Positions 1-11,474 of a DNA stretch of 64,000 bases are shown one piece after another. Every line of letters starts with the position of its first letter. Within the stretch, counting starts at the first letter, position 1. A program made the translations under genes and the position numbers. The notes under the pieces were generated by a model. It was not told the origin of the DNA and made no database searches. It worked only from the letters and a program-made list of their open reading frames with translations. The DNA comes from Microbispora triticiradicis (GTDB taxonomy: Bacteria > Actinomycetota > Actinomycetes > Streptosporangiales > Streptosporangiaceae), in the NCBI GenBank assembly GCA_003260025.2, contig QFZU02000049.1, positions 1 to 64,000 on the forward strand, read 5' to 3'.

Positions 1-3268
<3,268 letters not shown>

Positions 3269-3325
3269 CACCAGCACAAAGCACACCACGCGCCCGCGGC
3301 GCGAATCCGGAGCCGGAGGATCTCC

Positions 3326-4771
3326 ATGCTCACTCATCCGTCAACCCGGACCGTCCCCGACGGAATCAGGGGCAAGAGCCTGATCGCCCTGTCCGTCGTG
3401 GTGGCCTTCTGGGCGCTCATCATGGTCGACGAGATGGTGATCAGCATCTCGCTGGCCGGTATCGGCCAGGCGCTCGAGATGTCCCAGACCCAGCTCTCCT
3501 GGGTCGTCAACGCCTACCTCCTCCCGTACGGCGGCCTGCTGCTGCTCGGCGGCAGGGCCGGCGACATCCTCGGCAAGCGCCGGGTGTTCGTCGCCGGCGT
3601 GGCCTTCTACACCGCGGGCTGCCTGGTGCGTGCGATCGCTCCGGACGCCTGGCTGGTCATCGCCGCCCGGGGGGCCCAGGGCGTGGGCGCGGCGCTGGCC
3701 ACACCGTGCGTGCTGGCCCTGATCGTCAGCATGTTCGAGGAGGGCGCGCTACGCCGCCGGGCCATCAGCGCGTACACGGTCGCGGGCGGCGCGGGCGCCG
3801 CAGTCGGGCTGATGCTGGTGGGGCTGCTCGGCACGATCAGTTCCTGGCGCGTGGTGCTGCTGCCCAGCGCGGTCTTCGGCCTCATCCTCCTGGTGCTGGG
3901 CCCGATGGTGATCGCGGAGACCCCGCGCCGCCCCGGGCGGTTCGACTTCGCGGGCGCGCTGAGCGCCACCCTGGGCGTCGTCGCGATCGTCTACGGGCTC
4001 ACCACCTCGCAGGGCGGCGACTGGCTCAACGGCTGGGTCATCGGCTCCGTCGTGGCCGGCCTGGTGCTTCTCGCGCTGTTCGTGCTGATCAGCCGCCGGG
4101 CGAGGCAGCCGCTGCTCGACCTCGGGCTGTTCACCGACCGGAGCCGCGTCGGGGCCTACCTGGTGCTGATGATCACGCCGGGCGCGCAGATCGGCCTGTT
4201 CTTCTACCTGAGCCAGTACTTCCAGATCGTCCTCGGCTACAGCACCCTGACCACCGCGTTCGCCTTCCTGGCCGTCTCCGTCGGCATGACCGGCGCGGCG
4301 AGCCTCGCCGTCCGCCTCGAACCCAGGATCGGCGGACGGATGGTCGTGCTGATCGGTGCGGTGCTGCTGCTGATCTCCAACGCCTGGCTGCTGCGGATGG
4401 ACATCGGCGACGGCTACTGGACCGGTGTGCTGCCCTCGCTGGTGCTCGTCGGGGCCGGGGTCGCCATGGCGATCATCCCCGCGTTCAGCCGCGCCACCTC
4501 GGGCGTGGAGAGCGAGGACGCCGGCGCGGCCTCCAGCGTGGTGAGCATGGTCCAGAACGTCGGGTCCTCCCTCGCCCTCGCCGTGATCGTGGTCATCGCC
4601 ACCGCGGCGAGCACCCGCGCCACCGAGCACCCGCCGGCCGGTCTGTCCAAGGCCGCCCTCGACGGGTACGTGTTCAGCCAGGGCATGCAGGCGACCTTCC
4701 TGACAGGTGCGGGCTTCGCCGTGGCGGCGCTGCTCGCCGCCCTGCTCATCGGCAGGTCCCGGACCTCCTGA
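3326..4771 (+). CDS. MFS transporter, DHA2 (14-TM) drug-efflux family
   Basis: A 481-residue major-facilitator protein with about 14 hydrophobic segments. The family motif A region reads GGRAGDILGKRRVF after the second segment, and a motif-C-like glycine/proline segment follows. The DHA2 group includes proton-driven drug and antibiotic exporters of actinomycetes. The ribosome site GGAGG lies six bases before the ATG. It follows the exported flavoprotein and is 9 bases upstream of a CGNR gene, so the three may form one transcript. A link to a small molecule made by the neighbouring amidotransferase fusion is possible but not shown by the sequence. Confidence 0.9.
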   Translation: MLTHPSTRTVPDGIRGKSLIALSVVVAFWALIMVDEMVISISLAGIGQALEMSQTQLSWVVNAYLLPYGGLLLLGGRAGDILGKRRVFVAGVAFYTAGCLVRAIAPDAWLVIAARGAQGVGAALATPCVLALIVSMFEEGALRRRAISAYTVAGGAGAAVGLMLVGLLGTISSWRVVLLPSAVFGLILLVLGPMVIAETPRRPGRFDFAGALSATLGVVAIVYGLTTSQGGDWLNGWVIGSVVAGLVLLALFVLISRRARQPLLDLGLFTDRSRVGAYLVLMITPGAQIGLFFYLSQYFQIVLGYSTLTTAFAFLAVSVGMTGAASLAVRLEPRIGGRMVVLIGAVLLLISNAWLLRMDIGDGYWTGVLPSLVLVGAGVAMAIIPAFSRATSGVESEDAGAASSVVSMVQNVGSSLALAVIVVIATAASTRATEHPPAGLSKAALDGYVFSQGMQATFLTGAGFAVAALLAALLIGRSRTS

Positions 4772-4780
4772 GAGCCCGAG

Positions 4781-5284
4781 ATGAGCTACCGGGAACCGCT
4801 TGAGGAGACCAGGCTCCTGGAGTCGTTCGCGAACACGATCGACGTCGAACGCGGCGCCGACCTCCTGGAGAGCGTGGAGGGCATGCGCGCCTGGCTGGCC
4901 GCGCAGGGGCTGCCCGCCCACGTCACGCCGCACGACCTGGCCCGCGCCCGCACCCTGCGGCAGGGCCTGCGGGCCCGGCTGCTCGCCGACGGCGAGCAGC
5001 CGGACCGCCGGTCGATGGCCGCGGCGCACGCCGTCCTGGACGGCCTCGCGCTCCGCTCCGACGACCCGCTCGCCGCCATCGCCCGGGCCTGGCTCGCCAC
5101 CACCGCCGGCGGGGAGTGGCCGCGCCTGAAGCGCTGCCCCGACCGGCGGTGCGGCTGGGTCTTCTGGGACGGCTCACGCGACGGCACCCGCACCCGGTGC
5201 TCCCGCCCGCCCGCCGCGTCCCCGGGCGCCTCCCCGGGCCCATCCGGGAGCGCGGTGCTCACGGTGCTGAGAGGCCGCCCATGA
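4781..5284 (+). CDS. CGNR zinc-finger / ABATE-domain protein with an atypical C-terminus
   Basis: A 167-residue protein whose first 110 residues resemble the ABATE (stress-induced regulator) domain, with the start of a CGNR zinc finger at RLKRCPDRRCGWVFWDGS. Family members normally go on to a second pair of ligands in a C-x-x-x-VCGNR block. Here only one further cysteine (TRTRCS) is present, and the sequence turns into a low-complexity proline/serine tail. No reading frame restores a CGNR motif, so the metal site appears incomplete, with three cysteines. It may be a decayed transcription factor controlling the upstream exporter, or may bind metal with another ligand. Confidence 0.65.
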   Translation: MSYREPLEETRLLESFANTIDVERGADLLESVEGMRAWLAAQGLPAHVTPHDLARARTLRQGLRARLLADGEQPDRRSMAAAHAVLDGLALRSDDPLAAIARAWLATTAGGEWPRLKRCPDRRCGWVFWDGSRDGTRTRCSRPPAASPGASPGPSGSAVLTVLRGRP

Positions 5285-5403
5285 GACGCCCGAAAGCCGT
5301 CACCGCCACCACGACCACGACCAGGATCACGGCCAAGCGACGCCGCCCCAGGCCCGCCGACCTGGATCTGCGCACCCCCTCCGGCCGCGTCCTGCCCTAC
5401 TGA
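5281..5403 (+). CDS. Possible 40-residue basic protein, ATGA-coupled to the CGNR gene
   Basis: An ATG overlaps the CGNR stop (ATGA). The frame encodes 40 residues, Thr-rich at first (TATTTTTRIT), then very basic (KRRRPRP), ending RVLPY. The coupling and high-GC third positions make translation plausible, but nothing is recognised and it could be a chance frame. Confidence 0.3.
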   Translation: MRRPKAVTATTTTTRITAKRRRPRPADLDLRTPSGRVLPY

Positions 5404-5422
5404 CGAAGACCCGCATGCTTAT

Positions 5423-5451
5423 AGGACTACAGTTATATAAACTGTAGTCCT
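5423..5451. promoter_or_regulatory. Perfect 12-bp inverted repeat, AT-rich, upstream of the DUF234 ATPase
   Basis: AGGACTACAGTT (5423-5434) and AACTGTAGTCCT (5440-5451) are exact inverted copies around ATATA. The site ends 12 bases before the ATPase start and has a far lower GC content than anything nearby. The centre (TATATAA) could serve as a -10 element, so a bound repressor would block the promoter. It could also act as a hairpin in the leader, or as a DNA site recognised by the ATPase itself. Confidence 0.7.
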
Positions 5452-5463
5452 CTAAGCGCGGGG

Positions 5464-6942
5464 GTGGATGTGGACAAGCCGGCCGAGATGTTCGACCGTG
5501 ACTACGAGTGGTCGGCGCTGCGGCGGTTCATCACCGACGAGCAGCCCGGCGCCACCCTAGGCGTGGTCTCCGGCCGGCGCCGCCAAGGCAAGACCTTCCT
5601 GCTGGACGCCGCCTGCCGTGCCGCGGGCGGCTTCTACTTCGCCGCGACCGAGGCGGCGAACGCCGAGTCCCTGCGCCGGTTGAGCGCCGCGCTCACCGCC
5701 CACGTCCGGCCCGCCGTCCCCTATCACTTCGCCGACTGGTCGGAGGCTTTGGACGCGCTGCTCGCCCTCGGCGCCGAGCGGCCGATCCCCGTCGTCATCG
5801 ACGAGTTCCCCTACCTCGCGCGGGCCAACCCGGAACTGCCGTCCCTTCTCCAGGAGGCGTTCCGGCCCATGCGGGATCAGCGGACCCGCTCGCGCACCCG
5901 GTTGCTGCTGTGCGGGTCGGCCCTCTCCTTCATGGGCCGGCTGCTGTCCGGCAACGCCCCGCTGCGCGGGCGTGCAGGGCTGGAGATGCTCGTCCGCCCA
6001 CTGGACCACCGCCTGGCCGCCGAGTTCTGGGAGATCTCCGATCCCGCGCTGGCTCTGAAGGTCAACGCGGTCGTCGGCGGCACCCCCGCCTACCGTCGCG
6101 AGTTCGCGCGCGGTGACACGCCGTCGGGACCGGAGGACTTCGACGACTGGGTGATCCGCACCGTGCTCAACCCCGAGACGCCCCTCTTCCGGGAGGCCCG
6201 CTATCTCCTCGCCGAGGAGCCCGACCTGCGCGACAGCGCCCTGTACCTGTCCGTCCTGGCGGCCGTCGCCGACGGCAACGCGACGCGCGGGGGAGTGGCC
6301 GGCTATCTGGAGCGAAGGGCGACGGACATCGCGCATCCGATCAACGTGCTGGAGGACGCCGGCCTGCTGCACCGCGACGCGGACGCGTTCCGGGACAACC
6401 GCGCCACCTACCGCATCTCCGAGCCGTTGATCCGCTTCTACCACGCCATCATGCGCCCGGTCTGGGACCAGCTGGAGCGGCCCGGCAGCGCCGGGCGGGT
6501 CTGGCAGGCCAGCCGCCGCCGCTTCGTCAGCAACGTCCTCGGCCCCCACTTCGAGCAGATCTGCCGCGACTGGGCGCTGCACCACGCCGATCCCGACCTG
6601 TTCGGCGGTCTGCCCGCCCGCGTCGGTCACGGGGTGGTCCACGACCCCAAGGCCAGGACCGGCCACGAGGTCGACGTGGCCGTGGTCGGCATCGCCGACG
6701 GCGGCAAGGCGCCGCTGCTGGCCATCGGCGAGGCGAAGTGGAACGACACGATGGGAGCCGCCCACATCGAACGACTCCGGCACCTCCGCGACCTGATCGC
6801 CCGGACGGGCCGCTACGACACCACGGACACCCGTCTGCTCTGCTTCAGCGGCACCGGGTTCAACGACAAGGCGCGTGCCGCCACGGCCGCGTCCCCCGAC
6901 GTCCACCTCGTCGACCTGCCGGCCCTGTACGGCCGGAGCTGA
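5464..6942 (+). CDS. DUF234-type AAA ATPase (ATPase_2 plus nuclease-like C-terminal domain)
   Basis: A 492-residue protein of a family best known from archaea. The N-terminal half is a P-loop ATPase: Walker A GRRRQGKTFLL near residue 40 and Walker B PIPVVIDEFPYL near residue 115, followed by a sensor-like LLLCGSALSFM. A winged-helix region follows (NATRGGVAGYLERRATDIAHPINVLEDAGLL, in part). The C-terminal DUF234 region has EVDVAVVG...LLAIGEAKW, which resembles the D-(x)n-ExK core of PD-(D/E)xK nucleases. The biological role of such solitary ATPases is unknown; mobile-element or defence functions are suspected. The GTG at 5464 is taken as the start, with a second GTG at 5470 possible. No good ribosome site is visible, so translation may be leaderless from the palindromic promoter. 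Confidence 0.85.
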   Translation: MDVDKPAEMFDRDYEWSALRRFITDEQPGATLGVVSGRRRQGKTFLLDAACRAAGGFYFAATEAANAESLRRLSAALTAHVRPAVPYHFADWSEALDALLALGAERPIPVVIDEFPYLARANPELPSLLQEAFRPMRDQRTRSRTRLLLCGSALSFMGRLLSGNAPLRGRAGLEMLVRPLDHRLAAEFWEISDPALALKVNAVVGGTPAYRREFARGDTPSGPEDFDDWVIRTVLNPETPLFREARYLLAEEPDLRDSALYLSVLAAVADGNATRGGVAGYLERRATDIAHPINVLEDAGLLHRDADAFRDNRATYRISEPLIRFYHAIMRPVWDQLERPGSAGRVWQASRRRFVSNVLGPHFEQICRDWALHHADPDLFGGLPARVGHGVVHDPKARTGHEVDVAVVGIADGGKAPLLAIGEAKWNDTMGAAHIERLRHLRDLIARTGRYDTTDTRLLCFSGTGFNDKARAATAASPDVHLVDLPALYGRS

Positions 6943-7042
6943 CCCGGCTCGGCCCGGCGTGACCGGGTCTGGGCGCGCCCACCGCGAGTTCCTACGTCGG
7001 TAGGGTCCCGTGGGTAGGACGCCGGTGAGAGGAAGCGTGAGC

Positions 7043-7972
7043 GTGGTGGAGCGGGCCGACGGGGCGGGGCTGCACGAGGTGGGGCCGGGGATCTTCGCCT
7101 GGGTGCAGCCGGACGGCACCTGGTGGGTGAACAACGCCGGAGCCGTGGCAGGGGACGACGGCGTGCTGATCGTCGACACCTGCGCGACCGAGGCGCGCAC
7201 CCGGCGGTTTCTCGGCGCGGTCGCCGAGGCGACCGGCGACGTGCCGATCCGGATGGCGGTGAACACCCACCAGCACGGGGACCACTGCTACGGCAACAGC
7301 CTGCTCCCGGACGACACGGTCGTCTTCGGGCACGCGGCGATGAGAGAGGCGTTGCTGGCCGATCCGATCATCGACGGCTGCCCGCCGATGTGGAGTCCGG
7401 TGCCCGACTGGGGACACGTGACGCGCCGCCCGCCGTCGGTGGTGTTCACCTCCGAACTGACCGTCCATCTCGGGGGGCGCCGCGTCGAGCTGCGGCATCC
7501 CGGCCACGCCGCGCACACCCCTGGGGACGTGGTGGCGTGGCTTCCCGGCGAACGGGTGCTGTTCGCCGGGGACCTGCTGTTCAACGGGCTCACGCCGCTG
7601 GTGCTGATGGGATCGCTTGAGGGGGCGTTGCGGTCGCTGGACTGGCTGGCGGCCTTCGAACCCGAGCGCGTCGTGCCGGGGCACGGGCCGCTCGCCACAG
7701 CCTCCGAACTGCCGGAGATCCTGGCCGCGCACGAGCGGTACTACCGGTTCGTCCTCGACGCCGCCCGGGTGGGACGTGAGAACGGGCTCACCCCTCTGGC
7801 CGCCGCGCAGGCGGCCGACCTGGGCGAGTTCGCCGGATGGGCGGACGCCGAGCGCCTGGTGCTCAACCTGCACCGTGCCTACGCCGAGGCCGAAGGCGGC
7901 GAGGTGGATCTCCTCGCCGCCTTGGGCGACGCCATGACCTGGCACGGCGGGCCGCTGCCCACGTCAGTCTGA
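7043..7972 (+). CDS. Metallo-beta-lactamase-fold hydrolase
   Basis: A zinc-dependent MBL-fold hydrolase of about 309 residues. The metal motif THQHGDH is intact. Further ligands appear in the GHAAHTPGD block, in FAGDLLF, and in the final VPGHGP histidine. The layout resembles cyclase/SoxH-like MBL proteins of unspecified substrate rather than true beta-lactamases. Three GTG codons cluster at 7037, 7043 and 7046; GAGGA (7029-7033) is nine bases from 7043, so that start is preferred. The gene ends 8 bases from the convergent GH3 gene. Confidence 0.85.
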   Translation: MVERADGAGLHEVGPGIFAWVQPDGTWWVNNAGAVAGDDGVLIVDTCATEARTRRFLGAVAEATGDVPIRMAVNTHQHGDHCYGNSLLPDDTVVFGHAAMREALLADPIIDGCPPMWSPVPDWGHVTRRPPSVVFTSELTVHLGGRRVELRHPGHAAHTPGDVVAWLPGERVLFAGDLLFNGLTPLVLMGSLEGALRSLDWLAAFEPERVVPGHGPLATASELPEILAAHERYYRFVLDAARVGRENGLTPLAAAQAADLGEFAGWADAERLVLNLHRAYAEAEGGEVDLLAALGDAMTWHGGPLPTSV

Positions 7973-7980
7973 CGCGGGCG

Positions 7981-10900
7981 TCACGACCAGCCCTGCAGTC
8001 CGGCTCCGTAGGGATAGAGGGGGTTGCCGTAGGTGGTGGGGACGGTCTGGCCCGCGTCGATGCGGGCCCGGATCTCCGACCGCTGGGCGGCGGTCGCGCC
8101 CAGATCGTAGGGGAGGTTCCAGTCCTCGACGGCGTCGGCGAGCACGTCGCCGCCGCCCGGCTTGAGGATCTGGTCGAGGCCGCGCGGGAGCTGCCACGGC
8201 AGGCGTCCGCGCGGCGTGTAGTCGCCGAACAGGAGGCCGGCCGTGGCCGGGCCGACCTCCTCGCCGCCCCGGTACGTCACCACGATGGCGTCGGCCAGGC
8301 CGTTCCACTCGCTGATTACGATGGGCCGGGGGAGGGTCAGCACGACGACCACCGGAACGCCCTGGTTCTTGAAGTTCTGGATGACGGCCAGCTGGTCGGC
8401 GGGCAGCTGGGGTTGCTCCTTCACCCAGGCCGTGGCGTGCGTGTAGGTCGGCTCGCCGACCGCCACGATCGCGAGCTTGGGGGAAGGCCCGGTGTCCTGG
8501 TAGACGTTGACGCCCGCGGTGGCCGCCCGCGCCTTCACCGCGTCCAGCAACGTCTGCGAGCCGTACTCCTGGTGGAAGAAGCTCGTCCAGATGCAGCAGG
8601 CCGATCCGTCGGTGGCCCGCGGACCGGCCACCACGACGTTGTCGCCCGCCTTGAGCTTCAGTGGCAATACGCCGTTGTTCTTGAGCAGCGTGATGGACTC
8701 CCGGGCGGCCTGGTTGGCGAGCGCGACGTACGACGGCTGGTGGAAGCGGTAGGGACCGTTCACCGGGTCGCCGTACGGGTGCTCGAACACGCCGAGCGTG
8801 AACTTCAGGCGCAGGATCCGGGTCACCGCGTCGTTGATCCGCGCGATCGGGACACCTGCCAGGAAGGTCGCCATGGTGAACCCGGTGGCACCTGGGTCGG
8901 CCCCGCCCATCACGTCGGAGCCGGCGTTCGCGGCCTTGACCCAGACCGAGGACGGCAGCCAGTCGGTGGTGATGAGGCCGGTGTAGCCGAGGTTGCCCCG
9001 CAGGTAGTCGAGGATCGGCTTGCTGTCGCCCGCGCCCGAGCCGCCCGGGTCAAGGTAGGAGCTCCCGGCGTAGCCCGGCATGATGTTGACCGCGCCGGCC
9101 TCCATCGCGGCCCTGAACGGGATCATGTGGTACTTGATGGTCACCGCGTCGTAGGTGATCCCGGCCTCGCCGCCCGCGCCCTCGCCCGGCCAGTGCTTGA
9201 CGGTCGCCAGCACGGAGGCGGGGTTGAGCTCGGGGCCGCCCTGGAGCCCGGCCACCAGCGCGCGGATCTGGGCGGCCGCGACGTCGGCGTTCTCGCCGTT
9301 GCCCTCCTGGATGCGGGGGTAGAGGACCTTGGTGCCGACCTCGGCGAGCGGGCCGAGCACGCCGCGCGCCCCGACCTCCAGCTCCTCGCGGCGCTGCGTG
9401 TCGCCGAGCTTGTGGTCGAGCGCGTAGTCCTTGCCCGCCGCGAGCGCGCTCTGCAGGGGATAGGTGGTCTGGTATCCGGCGATGGTGTCGCCCGCCGAGA
9501 CCGGCGGGATACCGAGGCGGGTCCCGGACGCGCCCAGCAGGACGGCGTGCAGGTCGTTCGGCAACGCCGGGCCGAAGTGCCAGCCCGAGAGCGGGTAGGT
9601 CTGGGCGTTGTAGAACATCTGGTACGCCTTCTCCTCGGGGGTCATCCTGCCGAGAAGGTCGTTGACGCGGGTTTCGACGGGCAGCCGCCAGTTCTCGTAC
9701 GGCTCGATCGTCCCGTTCTTGTTGAGGTCGCGGGCGCCGTTGACGATCGGGATGCCGTCGGCCACCTGCTCGATGTCGGGCAGGTAGAGGCTGAAGGTGC
9801 GGATGTTCGACGTCGTCCTCGCGCCCGACCCGCTCACCGCGACGACGTACCACCTGTACGTCCACCGGTCGGGGATGTCCCAGGTGGGCGTGTAGCTCGT
9901 GCCGGTCGGCTCGGCGACCTTGGTGTAGAGGTCGATCAGGTTGCCCGAGGCGGTGAAGTCGTAGTCGGTGCGGCTGACGTTCAGCCAGACCTCGTAGCGC
10001 ACCGCGCCGGAGACGGCCGCCCAGGAGAGCGCGGGCCGCCGGGTGTCGGTGATCATGGCCTTGTCGGCGGGGGCGGACAGCGCGAACTGGCCGGTGGTCG
10101 CCGGAGCCCTGGTCGGCGGGGACAGCAGGGGAGCGGTCGTGGCCGCCGTGTCCACGGTGCCGAAGACCTGGAACTCCCACAGCGAGTATCCGTAGCCTGT
10201 CGCGCGGGCCGTGCCGACGAAGCGGACGTAGCGGCCGTCGCCGGTGACGTTCAGGTTCTCGACGCCGCCCCTGCCGCTGGTCGTGGTGTGGATCGGCGTC
10301 CACGAGGTGCCGTTGGCGGACACCTCGATCCGGTAACCCGTGGCGTACGCGGACTCCCAGTTGAGCGTGACACCGGTGACGTGCCCGGCGCCGCCGAGGT
10401 CAACCCGCAGCCACTGGTCGTCGGAGTACTGGCTCGACCAGCGGGTCGTCGTCCGCCCGTCGAGCGCCGCCGCCGGAGCGTTGCCGCCCTCCCAGGACGA
10501 GGCCGTCACCTGCTTGTACGCCGAGATCGGCGTCCCGCTCGGCGGCGGGTCGGTGGTGCCGCCGCCGCTGGTGTGGACGGCGAACTCCCACAGGGAGTAG
10601 CCGTAGCCGGTGGCGCGGGCGGTGCCGTAGAGCCGGACGTAGCGGCCCGAGGCGGTGACGTCGAGGGTCTGCGTGCCGCCGGTTCCGGTGGTCGTGCTGT
10701 AGACGTCGGTCCAGGTGGTGGCGTTGTCGGACACCTGGACCTTGAAGGAGGTGGCGTAGGCCGCCTCCCAGGTCAGGACGACCTTGCAGATCGTCCTGGC
10801 CGAGCCGAGGTCCACCTGGAGCCACTGCGGGTCGGCGGCGGCGCTCGACCAGCGGGTGCCGGGGTCGCCGTCCACCGCCGCGGACGCGGGCGTCCCGGCG

Positions 10901-11457
10901 TTCTCGGTGGACGAAGCGGTCGCGGGCCGGTTCAGCGCGCTGTTGGGGCCGGTGCAGCCCGAGGACGTTCCGGTGGTGCCGTAGACCTGGAACTCCCACA
11001 GAGAGTAGCCGTACGCGGTGGCGCGGGTGGTGCCGTAGACCCGGACGTACCGGCCGGAGCCGGTCACATTGAGGTTCTGTACGCCGCCGGCGCCGGTGGT
11101 CGTGGAGTAGACGTCGGTCCAGGTGGCGGCGTCGTCCGACACCTGGATCTTGAACGAGGTGGCGTAGGCGGCCTCCCAGTTGAGGGTGACCTGGCTCAGC
11201 GTCGCCGTTGTGCCGAGGTCCACCTGGAGCCACTGCGGGTCGCCGAACGCGCTGGACCAGCGGGTGCCGGTGTTCCCGTCGACGGCGGCCGACGCCGGGG
11301 TGCCGGCGTTCTCCGTGGACGAGGCCGTCGCGGTCTTGCCCTGCGACAGCAGGACGGGCGCGGCGTGGGCGGGCCCGGCGACGACGCTCGCGAGCAGCGC
11401 CAGCGCCACCGCCAGGACGAGAGGGAGCCCGCGCCGGAGCGAAATGGTGTGCTTCAT
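7981..11457 (-). CDS. Secreted GH3 glycoside hydrolase with three F5/8C (CBM32-like) modules
   Basis: A 1,158-residue exported enzyme. A Sec signal ends at AGPAHA near residue 32. Three discoidin/F5-8C carbohydrate-binding modules follow, each with the AxxxWEAAYATxFKxQVS core and a GYSLWEFxVxGT end. An FnIII-like segment (PADKAMITDTRRPALSW) comes next. The C-terminal half is a GH3 enzyme, with KHWPGEG and the nucleophile block GLITTDWLPSS, where the Asp is the expected catalytic nucleophile. GH3 enzymes are exo-acting beta-glucosidases/glucanases. The neighbouring GH64 endo-beta-1,3-glucanase suggests joint attack on laminarin or fungal wall glucan. The ATG at 11457 has GGAG nine bases upstream. 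The open frame extends far upstream to 12990, but that part is the shadow of the GH64 gene. Confidence 0.93.
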   Translation of the reverse strand: MKHTISLRRGLPLVLAVALALLASVVAGPAHAAPVLLSQGKTATASSTENAGTPASAAVDGNTGTRWSSAFGDPQWLQVDLGTTATLSQVTLNWEAAYATSFKIQVSDDAATWTDVYSTTTGAGGVQNLNVTGSGRYVRVYGTTRATAYGYSLWEFQVYGTTGTSSGCTGPNSALNRPATASSTENAGTPASAAVDGDPGTRWSSAAADPQWLQVDLGSARTICKVVLTWEAAYATSFKVQVSDNATTWTDVYSTTTGTGGTQTLDVTASGRYVRLYGTARATGYGYSLWEFAVHTSGGGTTDPPPSGTPISAYKQVTASSWEGGNAPAAALDGRTTTRWSSQYSDDQWLRVDLGGAGHVTGVTLNWESAYATGYRIEVSANGTSWTPIHTTTSGRGGVENLNVTGDGRYVRFVGTARATGYGYSLWEFQVFGTVDTAATTAPLLSPPTRAPATTGQFALSAPADKAMITDTRRPALSWAAVSGAVRYEVWLNVSRTDYDFTASGNLIDLYTKVAEPTGTSYTPTWDIPDRWTYRWYVVAVSGSGARTTSNIRTFSLYLPDIEQVADGIPIVNGARDLNKNGTIEPYENWRLPVETRVNDLLGRMTPEEKAYQMFYNAQTYPLSGWHFGPALPNDLHAVLLGASGTRLGIPPVSAGDTIAGYQTTYPLQSALAAGKDYALDHKLGDTQRREELEVGARGVLGPLAEVGTKVLYPRIQEGNGENADVAAAQIRALVAGLQGGPELNPASVLATVKHWPGEGAGGEAGITYDAVTIKYHMIPFRAAMEAGAVNIMPGYAGSSYLDPGGSGAGDSKPILDYLRGNLGYTGLITTDWLPSSVWVKAANAGSDVMGGADPGATGFTMATFLAGVPIARINDAVTRILRLKFTLGVFEHPYGDPVNGPYRFHQPSYVALANQAARESITLLKNNGVLPLKLKAGDNVVVAGPRATDGSACCIWTSFFHQEYGSQTLLDAVKARAATAGVNVYQDTGPSPKLAIVAVGEPTYTHATAWVKEQPQLPADQLAVIQNFKNQGVPVVVVLTLPRPIVISEWNGLADAIVVTYRGGEEVGPATAGLLFGDYTPRGRLPWQLPRGLDQILKPGGGDVLADAVEDWNLPYDLGATAAQRSEIRARIDAGQTVPTTYGNPLYPYGAGLQGWS
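11213..11367 (-). repeat. 155-bp repeat, copy 1 (inside the first F5/8C module of the GH3 gene)
   Basis: Matches 12970-13124 base for base except for one difference (11334 versus 13091). It encodes the signal-peptide/module junction and the N-terminal part of the first F5/8C module in both proteins. Confidence 0.9.
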
Positions 11458-11474
11458 GGCGTCTCCTGCCTGCG

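Noticed and set aside
5116-5403. 95-codon frame continuing past the CGNR gene
   Set aside because: Its first half overlaps the CGNR gene out of frame; only the last 40 codons from 5281 have a plausible coupled start.
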